From: Chitinophagales bacterium
GTDB lineage: Bacteria; Bacteroidota; Bacteroidia; Chitinophagales; Saprospiraceae
Assembly: GCA_013299105.1 (NCBI GenBank)
Contig: JAAFJY010000011.1
Span: 1 to 64,000 of the forward strand
Length of the DNA: 64,000 nucleotides
Direction: 5' to 3'
The first letter of the stretch is position 1. Each line of letters opens with the position of its first letter. The translations under genes and the position numbers were made by a program. Below are positions 41,683 through 51,342 of the stretch, piece by piece. Under the pieces are notes generated by a model, which worked only from the letters and a program-made list of their open reading frames with translations, was not told the DNA's origin and did no database searches.

Positions 41683-41848
41683 AGGATGTTTAAATTTAGG
41701 ATTGCAGGCAAAAATGAGCACGTTTTTGTCTAGTCGAGGCACAAAAAGCGGAGTTATGCAGCGCATAATGAGCATTTTTTGGAACGGCGTAAATCAAGAC
41801 TTAGGCGGAGCCATTTTGGACCAAACAAAAATTTTTAAACATACTCTC
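41682..41848 (+). repeat. dispersed repeat F3, copy 2 (MITE-like), inside an operon
   Basis: 167 bp with ends GAGGATGTTTAAAT and, at the right, TTTTTAAACATACTCTC, inverted to each other. The core TCTAGTCGAGGC and GAGTTATGCAGCGCATAATG is shared with copy 1 at 21471. It starts on the stop codon of the DUF3142-like gene. It stays open in the frame of the next gene, so it supplies or overlaps that gene's start. Confidence 0.7.
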
Positions 41849-44359
41849 AAGAGGATTTTACTCAAAAGCTTGGCATATACCTTGGCTACGGTCCTGGTTT
41901 TACTGCCGCTGCGCTACATCAATGGCTGTGGGCATTATGTGGAATTTGAGGCTTTTCGCATGGTATTTTTCGATCCACAACTGCAGGGCGAAAGTGAAAT
42001 GTCACCCTTTGTGTTCAGCTTCGACTACTTGCAACCCGAAACTGGCGACCCCGAAAAACTGGATTACCAGCAAAATTGCCGCGAATGGGCAGCTTATTTG
42101 GGTGATGTAAGTGAGGAAGAGGTTTTTCAAGTCATTTACGAAAGCCCTGTTGATCGCTTTTTGAGTAGCCTCGAAACCGGGCAATTGGACCGCCAGTTTC
42201 CTGGCAATCGCTTTGTAAAAAAGCTACAAATGCCTGCCCACAAAGACGCACTTGATTACCTGGCAATGGCTTTCAAAGCAGAGTTTAGCCAGTTTGCCAA
42301 CCAAGACCCCTGGGGATTTGGCGACAACAACGCAATTCCCTTCGGCTCAGTAGAAGTGCTTGATGTAGTGAAAGAAAAGCTCAAAACCCTGCAAGACCCC
42401 TTCTTGCGCCAGCGATATGCCTACCAACAGGTGGTTCATGCCCGCTACTTGCAGGATTATAGCCTTTGTATTGATACTTATGACCAGTTTTTGGGCGAAA
42501 CAAATAGCAAGAAGAGCATCGTCGCTCCTTGGGGACTTTTGCACAAGGCTTATGCGGTCGAAATGTTAGGCGATACCGTCCAGTCCAACTTGCTCCTGAG
42601 CCAGGTTTTTGACCAATGCCACAGCAAAAAAGTACGTGCAGTGGTGGGCTTTTACCAAGATTACCGCGAGCGCACCTTGGAGTTGGCTAAAACACCCAAA
42701 GAGAAAGCCTTGGTCAATGTGCTCTCTTGTATGCGACAAAACGGCCCCATGCATGCTCGTTTGCAACAAATTGCCGAATGGACGCCTCAAAGCCCTTACT
42801 GGCCCCAACTCCTGAGCCGTGAGATCAATAAAATGGAGAACTGGCTGCTTACCCACGAACTGACCTTTCAAAGCAGCGATGTCAACATGCGTTATGATAC
42901 CCTGCAGGGTGTGAGTGAAGAACTGGCTTTGAGCGAACCTGACAATCCCTATCACCGCAGCAGGACAGCGCAGGATCTGCGATACCTTGGCGAATTACAA
43001 GCCCTGGTCGAAAAGCTCTTGCCCCAAGCTCCAGCCGAGCAGCGCGATTTCATGCACTTGGCTGCTGCTCATTTGGCGGTTTTGGCCAAACAACCCGCCC
43101 GCGCCGAGCAGTACTTGAATGCGGTCAAAGCCCCCGCACATACCGCTGTCGCCTGGCAACGTACCGTGCAAGATTTGCTGCTTTTGCCCCAACTGCTCGA
43201 CATCACTACCGCTGCTGCCAAAACCCAGATTTTGGACTTGTTCAGGCAACTCAAAGAATCGAAGTACCAACCCCAGCACAAATTCAATATGTACGCCAAG
43301 CTGGAGCTTATTTACTCCCGCATGTACCATAAAAAAAAGGACCTGATCACCGCAGGTTTGCTTTATAACCGCTGTGTACATATTCCCGTTAACGCTTACC
43401 GAGGTTCGGAGTATTATAAGTACATGGCCTATTTTGATCGCTATGCCAGTCTGGAGGAAATAGACAAATTGCTGGCGTTGCTAGCCAAAAAGGACCATGA
43501 CCCCTTCGAAAAATTTCTTTTAGCTCCGCTTGATAGGGTTGAACGCCCTTACTACATTCCTGAGGTCCCAGCAGAAATAGCAGAAGAAGAGCAGTGGTGG
43601 TATGGAGAGGATCCGCCTACTTATGGGATTGAAGAACCCATTACCCCCTCGCACGAGCAATTGTTGGACTTAAAAGGCACCATTGCCTTGCGTCAGCACA
43701 ACTTGCCAGTGGCCTTGGCGGCGTTTCAACAGTTGCCTCCAACCTATTGGGATTCTACCTATGCTTTCCGTTACTACCTGCACCGCGACCCTTTTGTCGA
43801 TACCAAAAGCATGGCCTGGGAAAGCCCGGAATTGGCCAATTTCAGCAAAGCGGTCATTGTGGAAGAATGGATCAAGCAGGAAGCCAAAGCAAAGCAAAGC
43901 GGCCAAAGCAGTGCCGAAGCCCACTACCTGTTGGGCAATTTGGCCTACAACATCAGCTACTGGGGCAACAGTTGGATGATGTTCAGCTATGGCAAAACCT
44001 ATGCTGAGTTTTCTTTGAATACCGGAGGCGAGTATTACAGTTTTCATCCCAATGCGCGCAAGTACTTCGATCAGTACTACAACCTATCAGAAGCCACCAG
44101 GCACTATCTAAAGGCATTGAGCAGCAGCAAAGACCCCGAATTGAATGCCTTTTGTATGCTCATGTTGGGCCAATGCGAGCAAAAACAACACGAGTTGGTG
44201 GACATGCGCAGCCGAAAGTATTGGTGGAGTGATGATCCAGAGAAAAAGAAGTTCATGTCGCCCCATTTCCGCGAAGCCCAGCGTTTGTATGGTGAGACCG
44301 AAGCTTTTCAGCAACAGTTGCTGAGGTGCCCGGAATTGGACGCGTATTTCGAGAAGTGA
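41768..44359 (+). CDS. large helical envelope protein with lipoprotein-type signal, unknown
   Basis: About 863 residues depending on the start. The frame is open from 41624 through repeat F3. The ATG at 41768 and a TTG at 41816 are both plausible; the signal region is KRILLKSLAYTLATVLVLLP followed by I-N-G-C, an acceptable lipobox. The rest is helical with TPR-like stretches (AYVQAY-type, YLLGNLAYNISYWGNSWMMF). No family was recognised. It is the second gene of an operon with the DUF3142-like protein. The start is uncertain because the element occupies the normal leader. Confidence 0.85.
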   Translation: MSIFWNGVNQDLGGAILDQTKIFKHTLKRILLKSLAYTLATVLVLLPLRYINGCGHYVEFEAFRMVFFDPQLQGESEMSPFVFSFDYLQPETGDPEKLDYQQNCREWAAYLGDVSEEEVFQVIYESPVDRFLSSLETGQLDRQFPGNRFVKKLQMPAHKDALDYLAMAFKAEFSQFANQDPWGFGDNNAIPFGSVEVLDVVKEKLKTLQDPFLRQRYAYQQVVHARYLQDYSLCIDTYDQFLGETNSKKSIVAPWGLLHKAYAVEMLGDTVQSNLLLSQVFDQCHSKKVRAVVGFYQDYRERTLELAKTPKEKALVNVLSCMRQNGPMHARLQQIAEWTPQSPYWPQLLSREINKMENWLLTHELTFQSSDVNMRYDTLQGVSEELALSEPDNPYHRSRTAQDLRYLGELQALVEKLLPQAPAEQRDFMHLAAAHLAVLAKQPARAEQYLNAVKAPAHTAVAWQRTVQDLLLLPQLLDITTAAAKTQILDLFRQLKESKYQPQHKFNMYAKLELIYSRMYHKKKDLITAGLLYNRCVHIPVNAYRGSEYYKYMAYFDRYASLEEIDKLLALLAKKDHDPFEKFLLAPLDRVERPYYIPEVPAEIAEEEQWWYGEDPPTYGIEEPITPSHEQLLDLKGTIALRQHNLPVALAAFQQLPPTYWDSTYAFRYYLHRDPFVDTKSMAWESPELANFSKAVIVEEWIKQEAKAKQSGQSSAEAHYLLGNLAYNISYWGNSWMMFSYGKTYAEFSLNTGGEYYSFHPNARKYFDQYYNLSEATRHYLKALSSSKDPELNAFCMLMLGQCEQKQHELVDMRSRKYWWSDDPEKKKFMSPHFREAQRLYGETEAFQQQLLRCPELDAYFEK

Positions 44360-44510
44360 AGCGAGTCCAGTTTTTGTAAAAACACCATTCAATCCAGGTG
44401 TTTTTACCTGAAATCTGCGTACCTGTTCGATAAGTTCGTGAAAATAGCGACACAGCGTTCAAAAAATGTGCATTTTTGGTGCTAAACCCAACTATTAAAA
44501 GCCGTATTCA

Positions 44511-45530
44511 ATGAATCTTTGCTCTGCTACTCGTTTTTTTCTGGCCATCATCGGCCTTTTTGTTTCAGCAGGATTGCATGCACAAAGCGCTTCTCCTGCC
44601 ACCTCCATTTTTGATGAGCTTTCAAACAACGAAGTGCTGGAAATGGAGATCAACACCGATCTGACCCAACTCAAAGCCCAAAAAAAAACCAACGAATACC
44701 AAACCGCCACCCTTAGCTACACTGATGCCGCTGGCCAGGCCAAAAAATGGAGCATCAAAATCCGCTCCAGGGGGAAATTCCGTCGCCGGATTTGTGTTTT
44801 CCCACCCTTGAAGCTCAATTTTAACAAAACCGAACTACAAAAAGCCAACCTGAAAAAAGACGATGAGATCAAACTCATCACCCATTGCATGGACGGCCCC
44901 GATGGCAAGGAGTTTTTGGTGCGGGAATACCTGGTTTACCAAATGTTTCAGCTCATCAGCCCAGTTGCCTACCGCGTGCACTTGGCCCAGGTAAAATACC
45001 AAGACAGCAAAAGCAAGCAAAAAGTCAACGGTTGGGGCATCATCATGGAGGACGAGAGCACCCTGGCCAAGCGCAGCGGTGGAAAATTCTGCGACAATTG
45101 CTACTCTTACCCGCCAGATAGCCTCAATTTGGCGCAAGTACACGCCGCAACCCTGTTCGAGTACATGATCGCCAACACCGATTGGTCGATTCCGATGGTG
45201 CGCAACATGAAAATGCTAAAAATGGCGAATGGCCAAAAAGCCATGATGATTCCTTATGATTTTGACTTTTCCGGCATGGTCAACGCCTCTTATGCAGTGC
45301 CCGATGTGAACTACAAGTTGACCAGCGTAAGGGATCGCATTTTTCTGGGCTTAGCCCAAACCGACGCTGAACTGGCAGAGACTTTCGCATTGTTCAAAAG
45401 CAAAAAACAAGCCATGATCGATACCATCAAAGGCTGCAAAACCCTCAGCGCAGCTGGCCGCAGCGACATGGTGAATTTTTTGGAAAGCTTTTTTGACGCC
45501 ATCAAACAGCCTTTGTTGAGGAAACAGTAA
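44511..45530 (+). CDS. secreted CotH-like (kinase-fold) protein
   Basis: 339 residues with a signal peptide (about 1-24, ending LHAQ). IKIRSRGKFRRRICVFPPLK and LNF recall the CotH N-terminal motif. LAQVHAATLFEYMIANTDWS, then MIPYDFDFSGMVNA, correspond to the family's catalytic-loop N-x-D and metal DFD regions. CotH proteins are atypical kinases. Assignment is from motif memory and could be wrong at superfamily level. jetA begins only 17 bp after its stop on the same strand, so co-transcription with the Wadjet genes is possible. Confidence 0.8.
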   Translation: MNLCSATRFFLAIIGLFVSAGLHAQSASPATSIFDELSNNEVLEMEINTDLTQLKAQKKTNEYQTATLSYTDAAGQAKKWSIKIRSRGKFRRRICVFPPLKLNFNKTELQKANLKKDDEIKLITHCMDGPDGKEFLVREYLVYQMFQLISPVAYRVHLAQVKYQDSKSKQKVNGWGIIMEDESTLAKRSGGKFCDNCYSYPPDSLNLAQVHAATLFEYMIANTDWSIPMVRNMKMLKMANGQKAMMIPYDFDFSGMVNASYAVPDVNYKLTSVRDRIFLGLAQTDAELAETFALFKSKKQAMIDTIKGCKTLSAAGRSDMVNFLESFFDAIKQPLLRKQ

Positions 45531-45547
45531 TGACACATCAGAACTGA

Positions 45548-47008
45548 ATGACCGAAAGTTCAAAAATAGTAGAAATACTGAACACTTCGCCGAGTGTGGA
45601 ACTCCTGCGTTTGCGAAACCGGGAAATGGTCATTGCTTTTCTTGCCAAGACTTTTTCACACAAGCAAGTGGTCATTTCTTCCGAAAACATCCACAATCAT
45701 TTGGCCGATTTTTTAGAAGGAAGTGAAGACGAGGTGGACGAAGACGGGGACCTCACCAAGCTCGACACTTTTGAAGTAAAAGCCAAAAAATACATCCAAA
45801 GCTGGACCAATAAAGGTTTCCTGACCAATTACCCCGACGAGCAGGGCGAGGTCTTTTACGAACTATCATCCCACTCCAGCAAGACTTTGGATTGGTTGGC
45901 CAGTTTGAAAAAAGAAGAATTTGTCGGGACCGAATCGAAGTTCAACAACATCTTGAACCAGTTGAAAGAGCTGGTGGAATTCACCAACGAAAACACCGAA
46001 AAACGCATTCAAATCCTGGAGGAGCGGAAACTGGAGATCGAGAAACAGATCAAACGAATAAAAACCGGGCAGGACGTAAAGGTGTTTGAGGAATACGAAA
46101 TCGTGCCGCGCTTCAAACAACTCAACCAATCCGCCCGGGAACTCATCTCCGATTTCAAAGAAGTAGAAGACAACTTCAAAGAAATCACCAAAGGCATTTA
46201 CCAAAAACACGCCGACGAAAGCCTGAGCAAAAGCGACATCCTGGAATTCACTTTTGACGCAATCGACGAGTTGAAAAACAGCCAGCAGGGCAAAAGTTTT
46301 TACGCCTTTTACACTTTCTTGTTGAGCCGCGACCTGCAAACCCAATGGGAAAACCTGACCAAAGAGCTGTACGAAACCCTGGAGCAAAAAGCCGTTCCAG
46401 TGAACGATCCTTTCCTCAAGGGCATGAAAAAACACCTGCATGGCTCAGGGCAAAAAGTGTACAAGGCCAATGATAAAATGGCCGAGAAACTGAGCCGGAT
46501 CATCCGCGAAAGTGAAAGCTCAAAATCGGAAGCGACGAAAACCGTGATCCAGGAAATCAAGAAGCAATTGCTGGAAATCAGCATGCACAAAAAAGCCCCC
46601 GACATCTCATTCGAGCTGGAAAACCAAATCGGCATCAACATGCCTTTTGAGCGAAAACTGACTTTTGAACAAAGCGAAGAGTTGGTTTACGATAGCAAAC
46701 CAAGCGTGGCCAATGACGACATCAGCGCTGCCAATCACTTGAGTAAGTTGTTTGCACAATCCAACATCGACAAAGCCTTGCTGCGCAAAAGGATCAAAGA
46801 TGTGCTCAAAGAAAAATCGCAGGCGAGCCTCCTCGACATCATTGAAAATTACGGCGGGCTGGAAAAAGGTTTGCCCGAATTGTTTGGGTACATTGGGGTG
46901 GTAAAAGAATTCAAGCACATGGTCAGTGCCGAAAAAACCCAGCACATCGTGTTTGATGTTGAAAACCGCAAACAAATCAAAATCCCCGAAATCATCCTGA
47001 GCTTATGA
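45548..47008 (+). CDS. jetA: Wadjet type I subunit JetA (DUF3375, MukF/kleisin-like)
   Basis: 486 residues. It begins with a winged-helix-like part (IVEILNTSPSVELLRLRNRE, then MVIAFLAKTF) and has a long coiled coil (about 140-230, IQILEERKLEIEKQIKRIK). A second winged-helix-like end follows (DISAANHLSKLFAQSNIDKA). This is the DUF3375 layout of JetA. In the Wadjet complex it is the kleisin that bridges the JetC ATPase heads and binds JetB. The system cleaves closed circular plasmid DNA. Its last 4 bp overlap jetB (ATGA). Confidence 0.94.
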   Translation: MTESSKIVEILNTSPSVELLRLRNREMVIAFLAKTFSHKQVVISSENIHNHLADFLEGSEDEVDEDGDLTKLDTFEVKAKKYIQSWTNKGFLTNYPDEQGEVFYELSSHSSKTLDWLASLKKEEFVGTESKFNNILNQLKELVEFTNENTEKRIQILEERKLEIEKQIKRIKTGQDVKVFEEYEIVPRFKQLNQSARELISDFKEVEDNFKEITKGIYQKHADESLSKSDILEFTFDAIDELKNSQQGKSFYAFYTFLLSRDLQTQWENLTKELYETLEQKAVPVNDPFLKGMKKHLHGSGQKVYKANDKMAEKLSRIIRESESSKSEATKTVIQEIKKQLLEISMHKKAPDISFELENQIGINMPFERKLTFEQSEELVYDSKPSVANDDISAANHLSKLFAQSNIDKALLRKRIKDVLKEKSQASLLDIIENYGGLEKGLPELFGYIGVVKEFKHMVSAEKTQHIVFDVENRKQIKIPEIILSL

Positions 47009-47586
47009 GCGAATTGGACCCAAGGCTAAGGCCCTACAGCAAGGCCATTGTGCGGCTCTTGAAAGGAGTGGTGGAGCGAAATTCCACCGTCTGGGACGAC
47101 ATTGCCAACAACTACCGGACGGAGATTGCCGAATATTTGCAACAGATCGGCCTGGAGTTGATCGTCAAAAAAGACGAAGGTTTTGCTTTTGTAAAACAGT
47201 TCGAAGACCTTGAAGGCAATACGCAGGGCTTGGTCGTGAGGCGGCAAATTGGCTTTGAAACCTCGATTGTACTGGTGGTCTTGCGGCAAAGTTTGGAAGA
47301 ATTTGACAGCAACCCCACCCAACTGGCCACCGAAAAATTCATCACCGATTCGGAAATCAAAGATGAGTTAGAGCTCTTTTTGCAAGAAGGCTACAACAAG
47401 CTGAAATTCCAAAAAGACCTCGACAAATACATTAAAAACGCCGTGGACTTGGGCTATTTGAAGGAAATCAGCAAAAAAGGCAACGAAACGAAATACCAAA
47501 TCCACCGCATCATCAAGGAGAAGATAACGTTGGATATTTTGCAGGAATTCAAAACTAAACTAGAAGCGTATGTTGAGTCTGTTTAG
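47005..47586 (+). CDS. jetB: Wadjet type I subunit JetB (DUF4194, MukE/KITE-like)
   Basis: 193 residues, the normal JetB size. LRPYSKAIVRLLKGVVERNS, IGLELIVKKDEGFAFVKQFE and ETSIVLVVLRQSLEEFDSNP fit DUF4194, a tandem winged-helix KITE protein. It binds the kleisin JetA. It overlaps jetA by 4 bp and jetC by 17 bp, indicating tight translational coupling and fixed stoichiometry. Confidence 0.94.
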   Translation: MSELDPRLRPYSKAIVRLLKGVVERNSTVWDDIANNYRTEIAEYLQQIGLELIVKKDEGFAFVKQFEDLEGNTQGLVVRRQIGFETSIVLVVLRQSLEEFDSNPTQLATEKFITDSEIKDELELFLQEGYNKLKFQKDLDKYIKNAVDLGYLKEISKKGNETKYQIHRIIKEKITLDILQEFKTKLEAYVESV

Positions 47587-50500
47587 TACCAGTTCCGACA
47601 AAGCGGGTTTTAGGCTTCAGTACATGGAGGTGTTCAATTGGGGAACCTTCAATGAAAAAATATTCCGAATCAACCCCCAAGGCAACAATTCGCTGCTGAC
47701 GGGTGCCAATGCATCGGGCAAAAGTACATACATCGACGCCTTGCTGACCCTGGTCGTTCCTGCCAAAAAAGACCGTTTTTACAACCAATCCTCCGGGGTA
47801 GAGAAAAAAGGCGACCGCACCGAAGAAACCTATGTACTGGGCCATTATGGCAGCATCCAGGAAGAGGGAAAAAGCGCTACCTCGACCCAGGCACTGCGCG
47901 ATAAAAAAACTTATTCCGTCATCCTGGCCTCTTTTTCCAACACCGACCAAAAGCACGTCACCTTGTTTCAGGTGCGCTGGTTTAACAATGGTGAATTGAA
48001 GAGGCAGTTTGGCATTGCCCACGTTCCGCTTGATATCCAAAAAGATTTCAGCCAGTTTGATCTGCGGGGAGAATGGAAACGGCGCTTGGATAAAACCTAC
48101 AATTCAGCCCCACCCAAGCGCAAAATCGAGTTTTTGGACGGCCCCACCGCCTATGCCGAACGCCTCTCGAACCTATTCGGCATGCGTTCGGTCAAGGCAT
48201 TGAGCCTGTTCAATCAGGTAGTGGGGGTAAAAGTGTTGGATGACCTGGACGAGTTCATCCGGACCAACATGCTGGAGGAACAAGACGCCGAAGCGGAGTT
48301 TATCCAACTGAAAGAAAGCTTTTTGACCTTGATGGACGCCAAAACGAACATCGAAAAGGCCAAAGAGCAGATCAAGCAGCTGACCCCGATCAACGAAATT
48401 GCCAACAAGCTGAAAAAAATTCAAGCTGATTTGACCCAATTGGAGCAATCCAAAGAAATGGCGGCCTATTGGTTTGCCAAAAAAGGGGTAGAACTGGGTG
48501 AAATAGAATTGGAAAAATGCGCGGAAGCATTGATTGTGCTGAATGAAGATTTGGCACAATTGAGAAGCAAGGAAAAAACACTCCGCGAAGAAGAAAGAGC
48601 GATTTCCTTGGCCATTGAAAAAGACGAGGTGGGCAGCAAAATCAAGGACCTGGAAAAGGAAATCCGAAGCCTGCAAAGCCAAAAAGACAACCGCAGCAAA
48701 AAACTGGACGACTACAACAAAATCGCCCAAAGTATCGACCTAAGCACCAACCCCAGCGAAAGTACTTTTGCGGAAAGCCGGGAAAAAGCCAAGCTTTTGA
48801 AGCAAAGCACCCAGCAAAAAATGGACGATGAGAGCGAAAACATCCGCGCCCTGAAAAATAAAGAAGATGAGCTAAACCGGACCATCGACGAACTGGTCAG
48901 CGACATCCAAACCTTGCAAAAAAACAAAAACAACATCACGGGCCGGGTGGCTGAAATCCGGGATGAAATCATCGAGCACATCGGCGTAGGGCCAGAAGAA
49001 ATCCCCTTCATTGGCGAGTTGATCAAAGTAAAAGAAGACGAAGCGGACTGGGAGTCTTCTATCGAAAAAGTGCTGCACAATTTTGCCCTGCATTTGATTG
49101 TGCCCACCAAATACTATTCACAAGTAAACGCTTACGTCAACAACCACAACTTGCGGGGCCGCATCCGCTACGACAAATACGACACACCGGAGTACCTCAA
49201 GAGCCTTAACCAAAGGGACCGGAATGAAAAATCCCTTGCGAACAAAATTGACATCAAGCCCCGGACGCAGTATTACGATTGGTTGCTGAACTACCTGGAG
49301 TCTCAGTTCAACTTCACTTGCGTGGACAGCCTGGCCGAATTTGAACGGTACTCGGAAATGGCCATCACCAAAAATGGCTTGATCAAATTCAAAAAAGGAA
49401 GGCACGAAAAAGACGACCGTCCCAACGTGTCAAAAAAAGAAAACTACGTCTTGGGCTGGGACAACAAGGAGAAAATTGCGGCTTTGAAACGAGAGTTGAA
49501 CGGCCTGCAAAACCAACAGACGGAGACCAAAAGAGCAATTTACAGTGCAAACATCGAGATGAAAAGGCTGGCTGCTTTCAAAGATGATTGCCATAGCTTG
49601 TTTTCCAAATTTGAGAAATACGATGAAATCGACTGGCAAAGCTATGCCCGTGAGATCAACGAAAAAGAAAGCCAAAAAAATGACCTGGAGAAAACCAATG
49701 ACCGGGTCAAAAAGCTGCAAGAACAACTGCGCAAGGTTGAGTTAGACTTGAAGCAAGTGACCGAAGTGGAGATCAAAAACAAGGACCGCGAAATTTTTCA
49801 AACCGAAGAAAAGGAAAAAAGAATTGCGGAATCCGTTCGAGAAAACACTAGCCGTAGTGCAACATTTAAAAAGATCGACATTTCGGATTTTGAAAAGCAA
49901 AATCCGCACTTGCTAAACATCGAATTCGCAGACTTGGTCGCCAGCCTCAATAATTTTCAGGAGAAGATCGCGAAAGAAATGGCTGCCTTGAGCAGGCAAA
50001 AGCAACAAAATGAAATGGCGGTGGGCGATAAAATCTCTGCCTTCAAAAACCCACCGGATGAAATCACCAGTAAATTCAAAGACTGGCGCTCGGATGTAAG
50101 TGCTTTGCCCAACGCTACCAATTTGGATTTCATCAGCGAGTACCAAAAGCTGTTGGAAAAATTGGAGAAAGACAACCTGCCGAAGTTTGAAAAAAAGTTC
50201 AACGATTACCTCCAGGAAACGATCACCAACAAGGTCGGTGATTTCAGGATGTTTTTTGAAAACTGGTCGGACTCGATCAAAGAAAACATCCGGCACCTCA
50301 ACGACTCCTTGAAAGAAATTGATTTCAAAAACAACCCCAAAACCTACATCCAACTGGTTGCCTCCAACAAGCGCAACGACGAAGTGGCCGAATTCAGGAA
50401 ATTACTGGAAAACGCAGTACCCAATATCCAGTTGGTGAACGCATCGATTGACGGCAGGAAACACCATTTCAACAAAAACATCCAACCCTTTATCGACAAA

Positions 50501-50971
50501 TTGGACCGGGAAGATTACCGCAAAAAAGTGATGGATGTGCGGACTTGGTTAAGCTACAAAGCCGAAGAGTTTTACAAGGAAAACAACCAGAAATTCAAGA
50601 CCTACGAAAACATGGGGCAGCTTTCTGGCGGTGAAAAAGCCCAGTTGACCTACACCATTTTAGGCTCGGCCATTGCTTACCAATTCGGTTTGACCAGGGA
50701 AGGTTTGCAAAACAACTCTTTCCGCTTCATCGCCATCGACGAAGCCTTCAAGGCGCAAGATGAAGACAAGGCGCGCTACCTGATTACCCTTTGCAAGCAA
50801 CTCCATTTGCAGTTGCTGGTGGTCACGCCGAGCGACAACATCCACATTGTTGAAAACGACATTTCATTCGTGCATTTCGTGGAGCGCAAAGAAGAAAGGC
50901 ATTCCTGGTTGTATGACATGCCCATCGAACAATTCAAAGAAGAGAAAGCGAGCTACTTGAACCAATCCTAG
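47570..50971 (+). CDS. jetC: Wadjet type I subunit JetC (SMC/MukB-like ATPase)
   Basis: 1133 residues. Walker A G-A-N-A-S-G-K-S-T is at 45-53. Two long coiled coils (about 240-450 and 650-780) flank a hinge-like region (about 460-630, PEEIPFIGELIKVKEDEADW). The ABC signature L-S-G-G-E is at 1018-1022, and Walker B ends in D-E (1057-1058). All motor motifs are intact. It extrudes loops on the target plasmid until JetD cuts. A gap of 371 bp with repeat F2 separates it from jetD, unlike the tight packing of the first three genes. Confidence 0.96.
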   Translation: MLSLFSTSSDKAGFRLQYMEVFNWGTFNEKIFRINPQGNNSLLTGANASGKSTYIDALLTLVVPAKKDRFYNQSSGVEKKGDRTEETYVLGHYGSIQEEGKSATSTQALRDKKTYSVILASFSNTDQKHVTLFQVRWFNNGELKRQFGIAHVPLDIQKDFSQFDLRGEWKRRLDKTYNSAPPKRKIEFLDGPTAYAERLSNLFGMRSVKALSLFNQVVGVKVLDDLDEFIRTNMLEEQDAEAEFIQLKESFLTLMDAKTNIEKAKEQIKQLTPINEIANKLKKIQADLTQLEQSKEMAAYWFAKKGVELGEIELEKCAEALIVLNEDLAQLRSKEKTLREEERAISLAIEKDEVGSKIKDLEKEIRSLQSQKDNRSKKLDDYNKIAQSIDLSTNPSESTFAESREKAKLLKQSTQQKMDDESENIRALKNKEDELNRTIDELVSDIQTLQKNKNNITGRVAEIRDEIIEHIGVGPEEIPFIGELIKVKEDEADWESSIEKVLHNFALHLIVPTKYYSQVNAYVNNHNLRGRIRYDKYDTPEYLKSLNQRDRNEKSLANKIDIKPRTQYYDWLLNYLESQFNFTCVDSLAEFERYSEMAITKNGLIKFKKGRHEKDDRPNVSKKENYVLGWDNKEKIAALKRELNGLQNQQTETKRAIYSANIEMKRLAAFKDDCHSLFSKFEKYDEIDWQSYAREINEKESQKNDLEKTNDRVKKLQEQLRKVELDLKQVTEVEIKNKDREIFQTEEKEKRIAESVRENTSRSATFKKIDISDFEKQNPHLLNIEFADLVASLNNFQEKIAKEMAALSRQKQQNEMAVGDKISAFKNPPDEITSKFKDWRSDVSALPNATNLDFISEYQKLLEKLEKDNLPKFEKKFNDYLQETITNKVGDFRMFFENWSDSIKENIRHLNDSLKEIDFKNNPKTYIQLVASNKRNDEVAEFRKLLENAVPNIQLVNASIDGRKHHFNKNIQPFIDKLDREDYRKKVMDVRTWLSYKAEEFYKENNQKFKTYENMGQLSGGEKAQLTYTILGSAIAYQFGLTREGLQNNSFRFIAIDEAFKAQDEDKARYLITLCKQLHLQLLVVTPSDNIHIVENDISFVHFVERKEERHSWLYDMPIEQFKEEKASYLNQS

Positions 50972-51000
50972 GGCCGCTGATTTTTCACCGTAAAGATAAT

Positions 51001-51284
51001 TTACTCCCCCGCTTCGCGGTGGAGGGTTGGAACACGGATGAAACAGATAAAACGGATCAACACAGATTTGAACCCCGGTTTTAGCTTGAACATCTGTAAG
51101 GTTAGGAATGCCTAAAAAATAAGTTATAATTTTGGCAAAGCTGATTTTGAATTAAGTGGGGTCAACGTCATGCTGGAAATCCGTGAAAACCAGTGGTATC
51201 CGTTTTATCCGTGTTCTAACTCAGCACCGCACAGCGGGGCAAAGCATTTGCCAATTTTTATACGTTATTATTTCAGTGGCCCTT
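51001..51284 (+). repeat. dispersed repeat F2, copy 3, between jetC and jetD
   Basis: 51112-51284 carries the F2 blocks: AAGTGGGGTCAACGTCATGC, TGGAAATCCGTGAAAAC, CAGCGGGGCAAAGCATTTGC, CAGTGGCCCTTA. In addition 51001-51070 is a partial copy in the opposite orientation (CGCTTCGCGG, ACACGGATGAAACAGATAAA, ACGGATCAACACAGATTT). The whole jetC-jetD gap is thus made of repeat sequence. A jetD promoter was not identified. Confidence 0.65.
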
Positions 51285-51342
51285 AAAACCAAGGTAATGC
51301 TTTTAGTAATGATGTCTGATGTGATAACCTATTTTCTATAAC

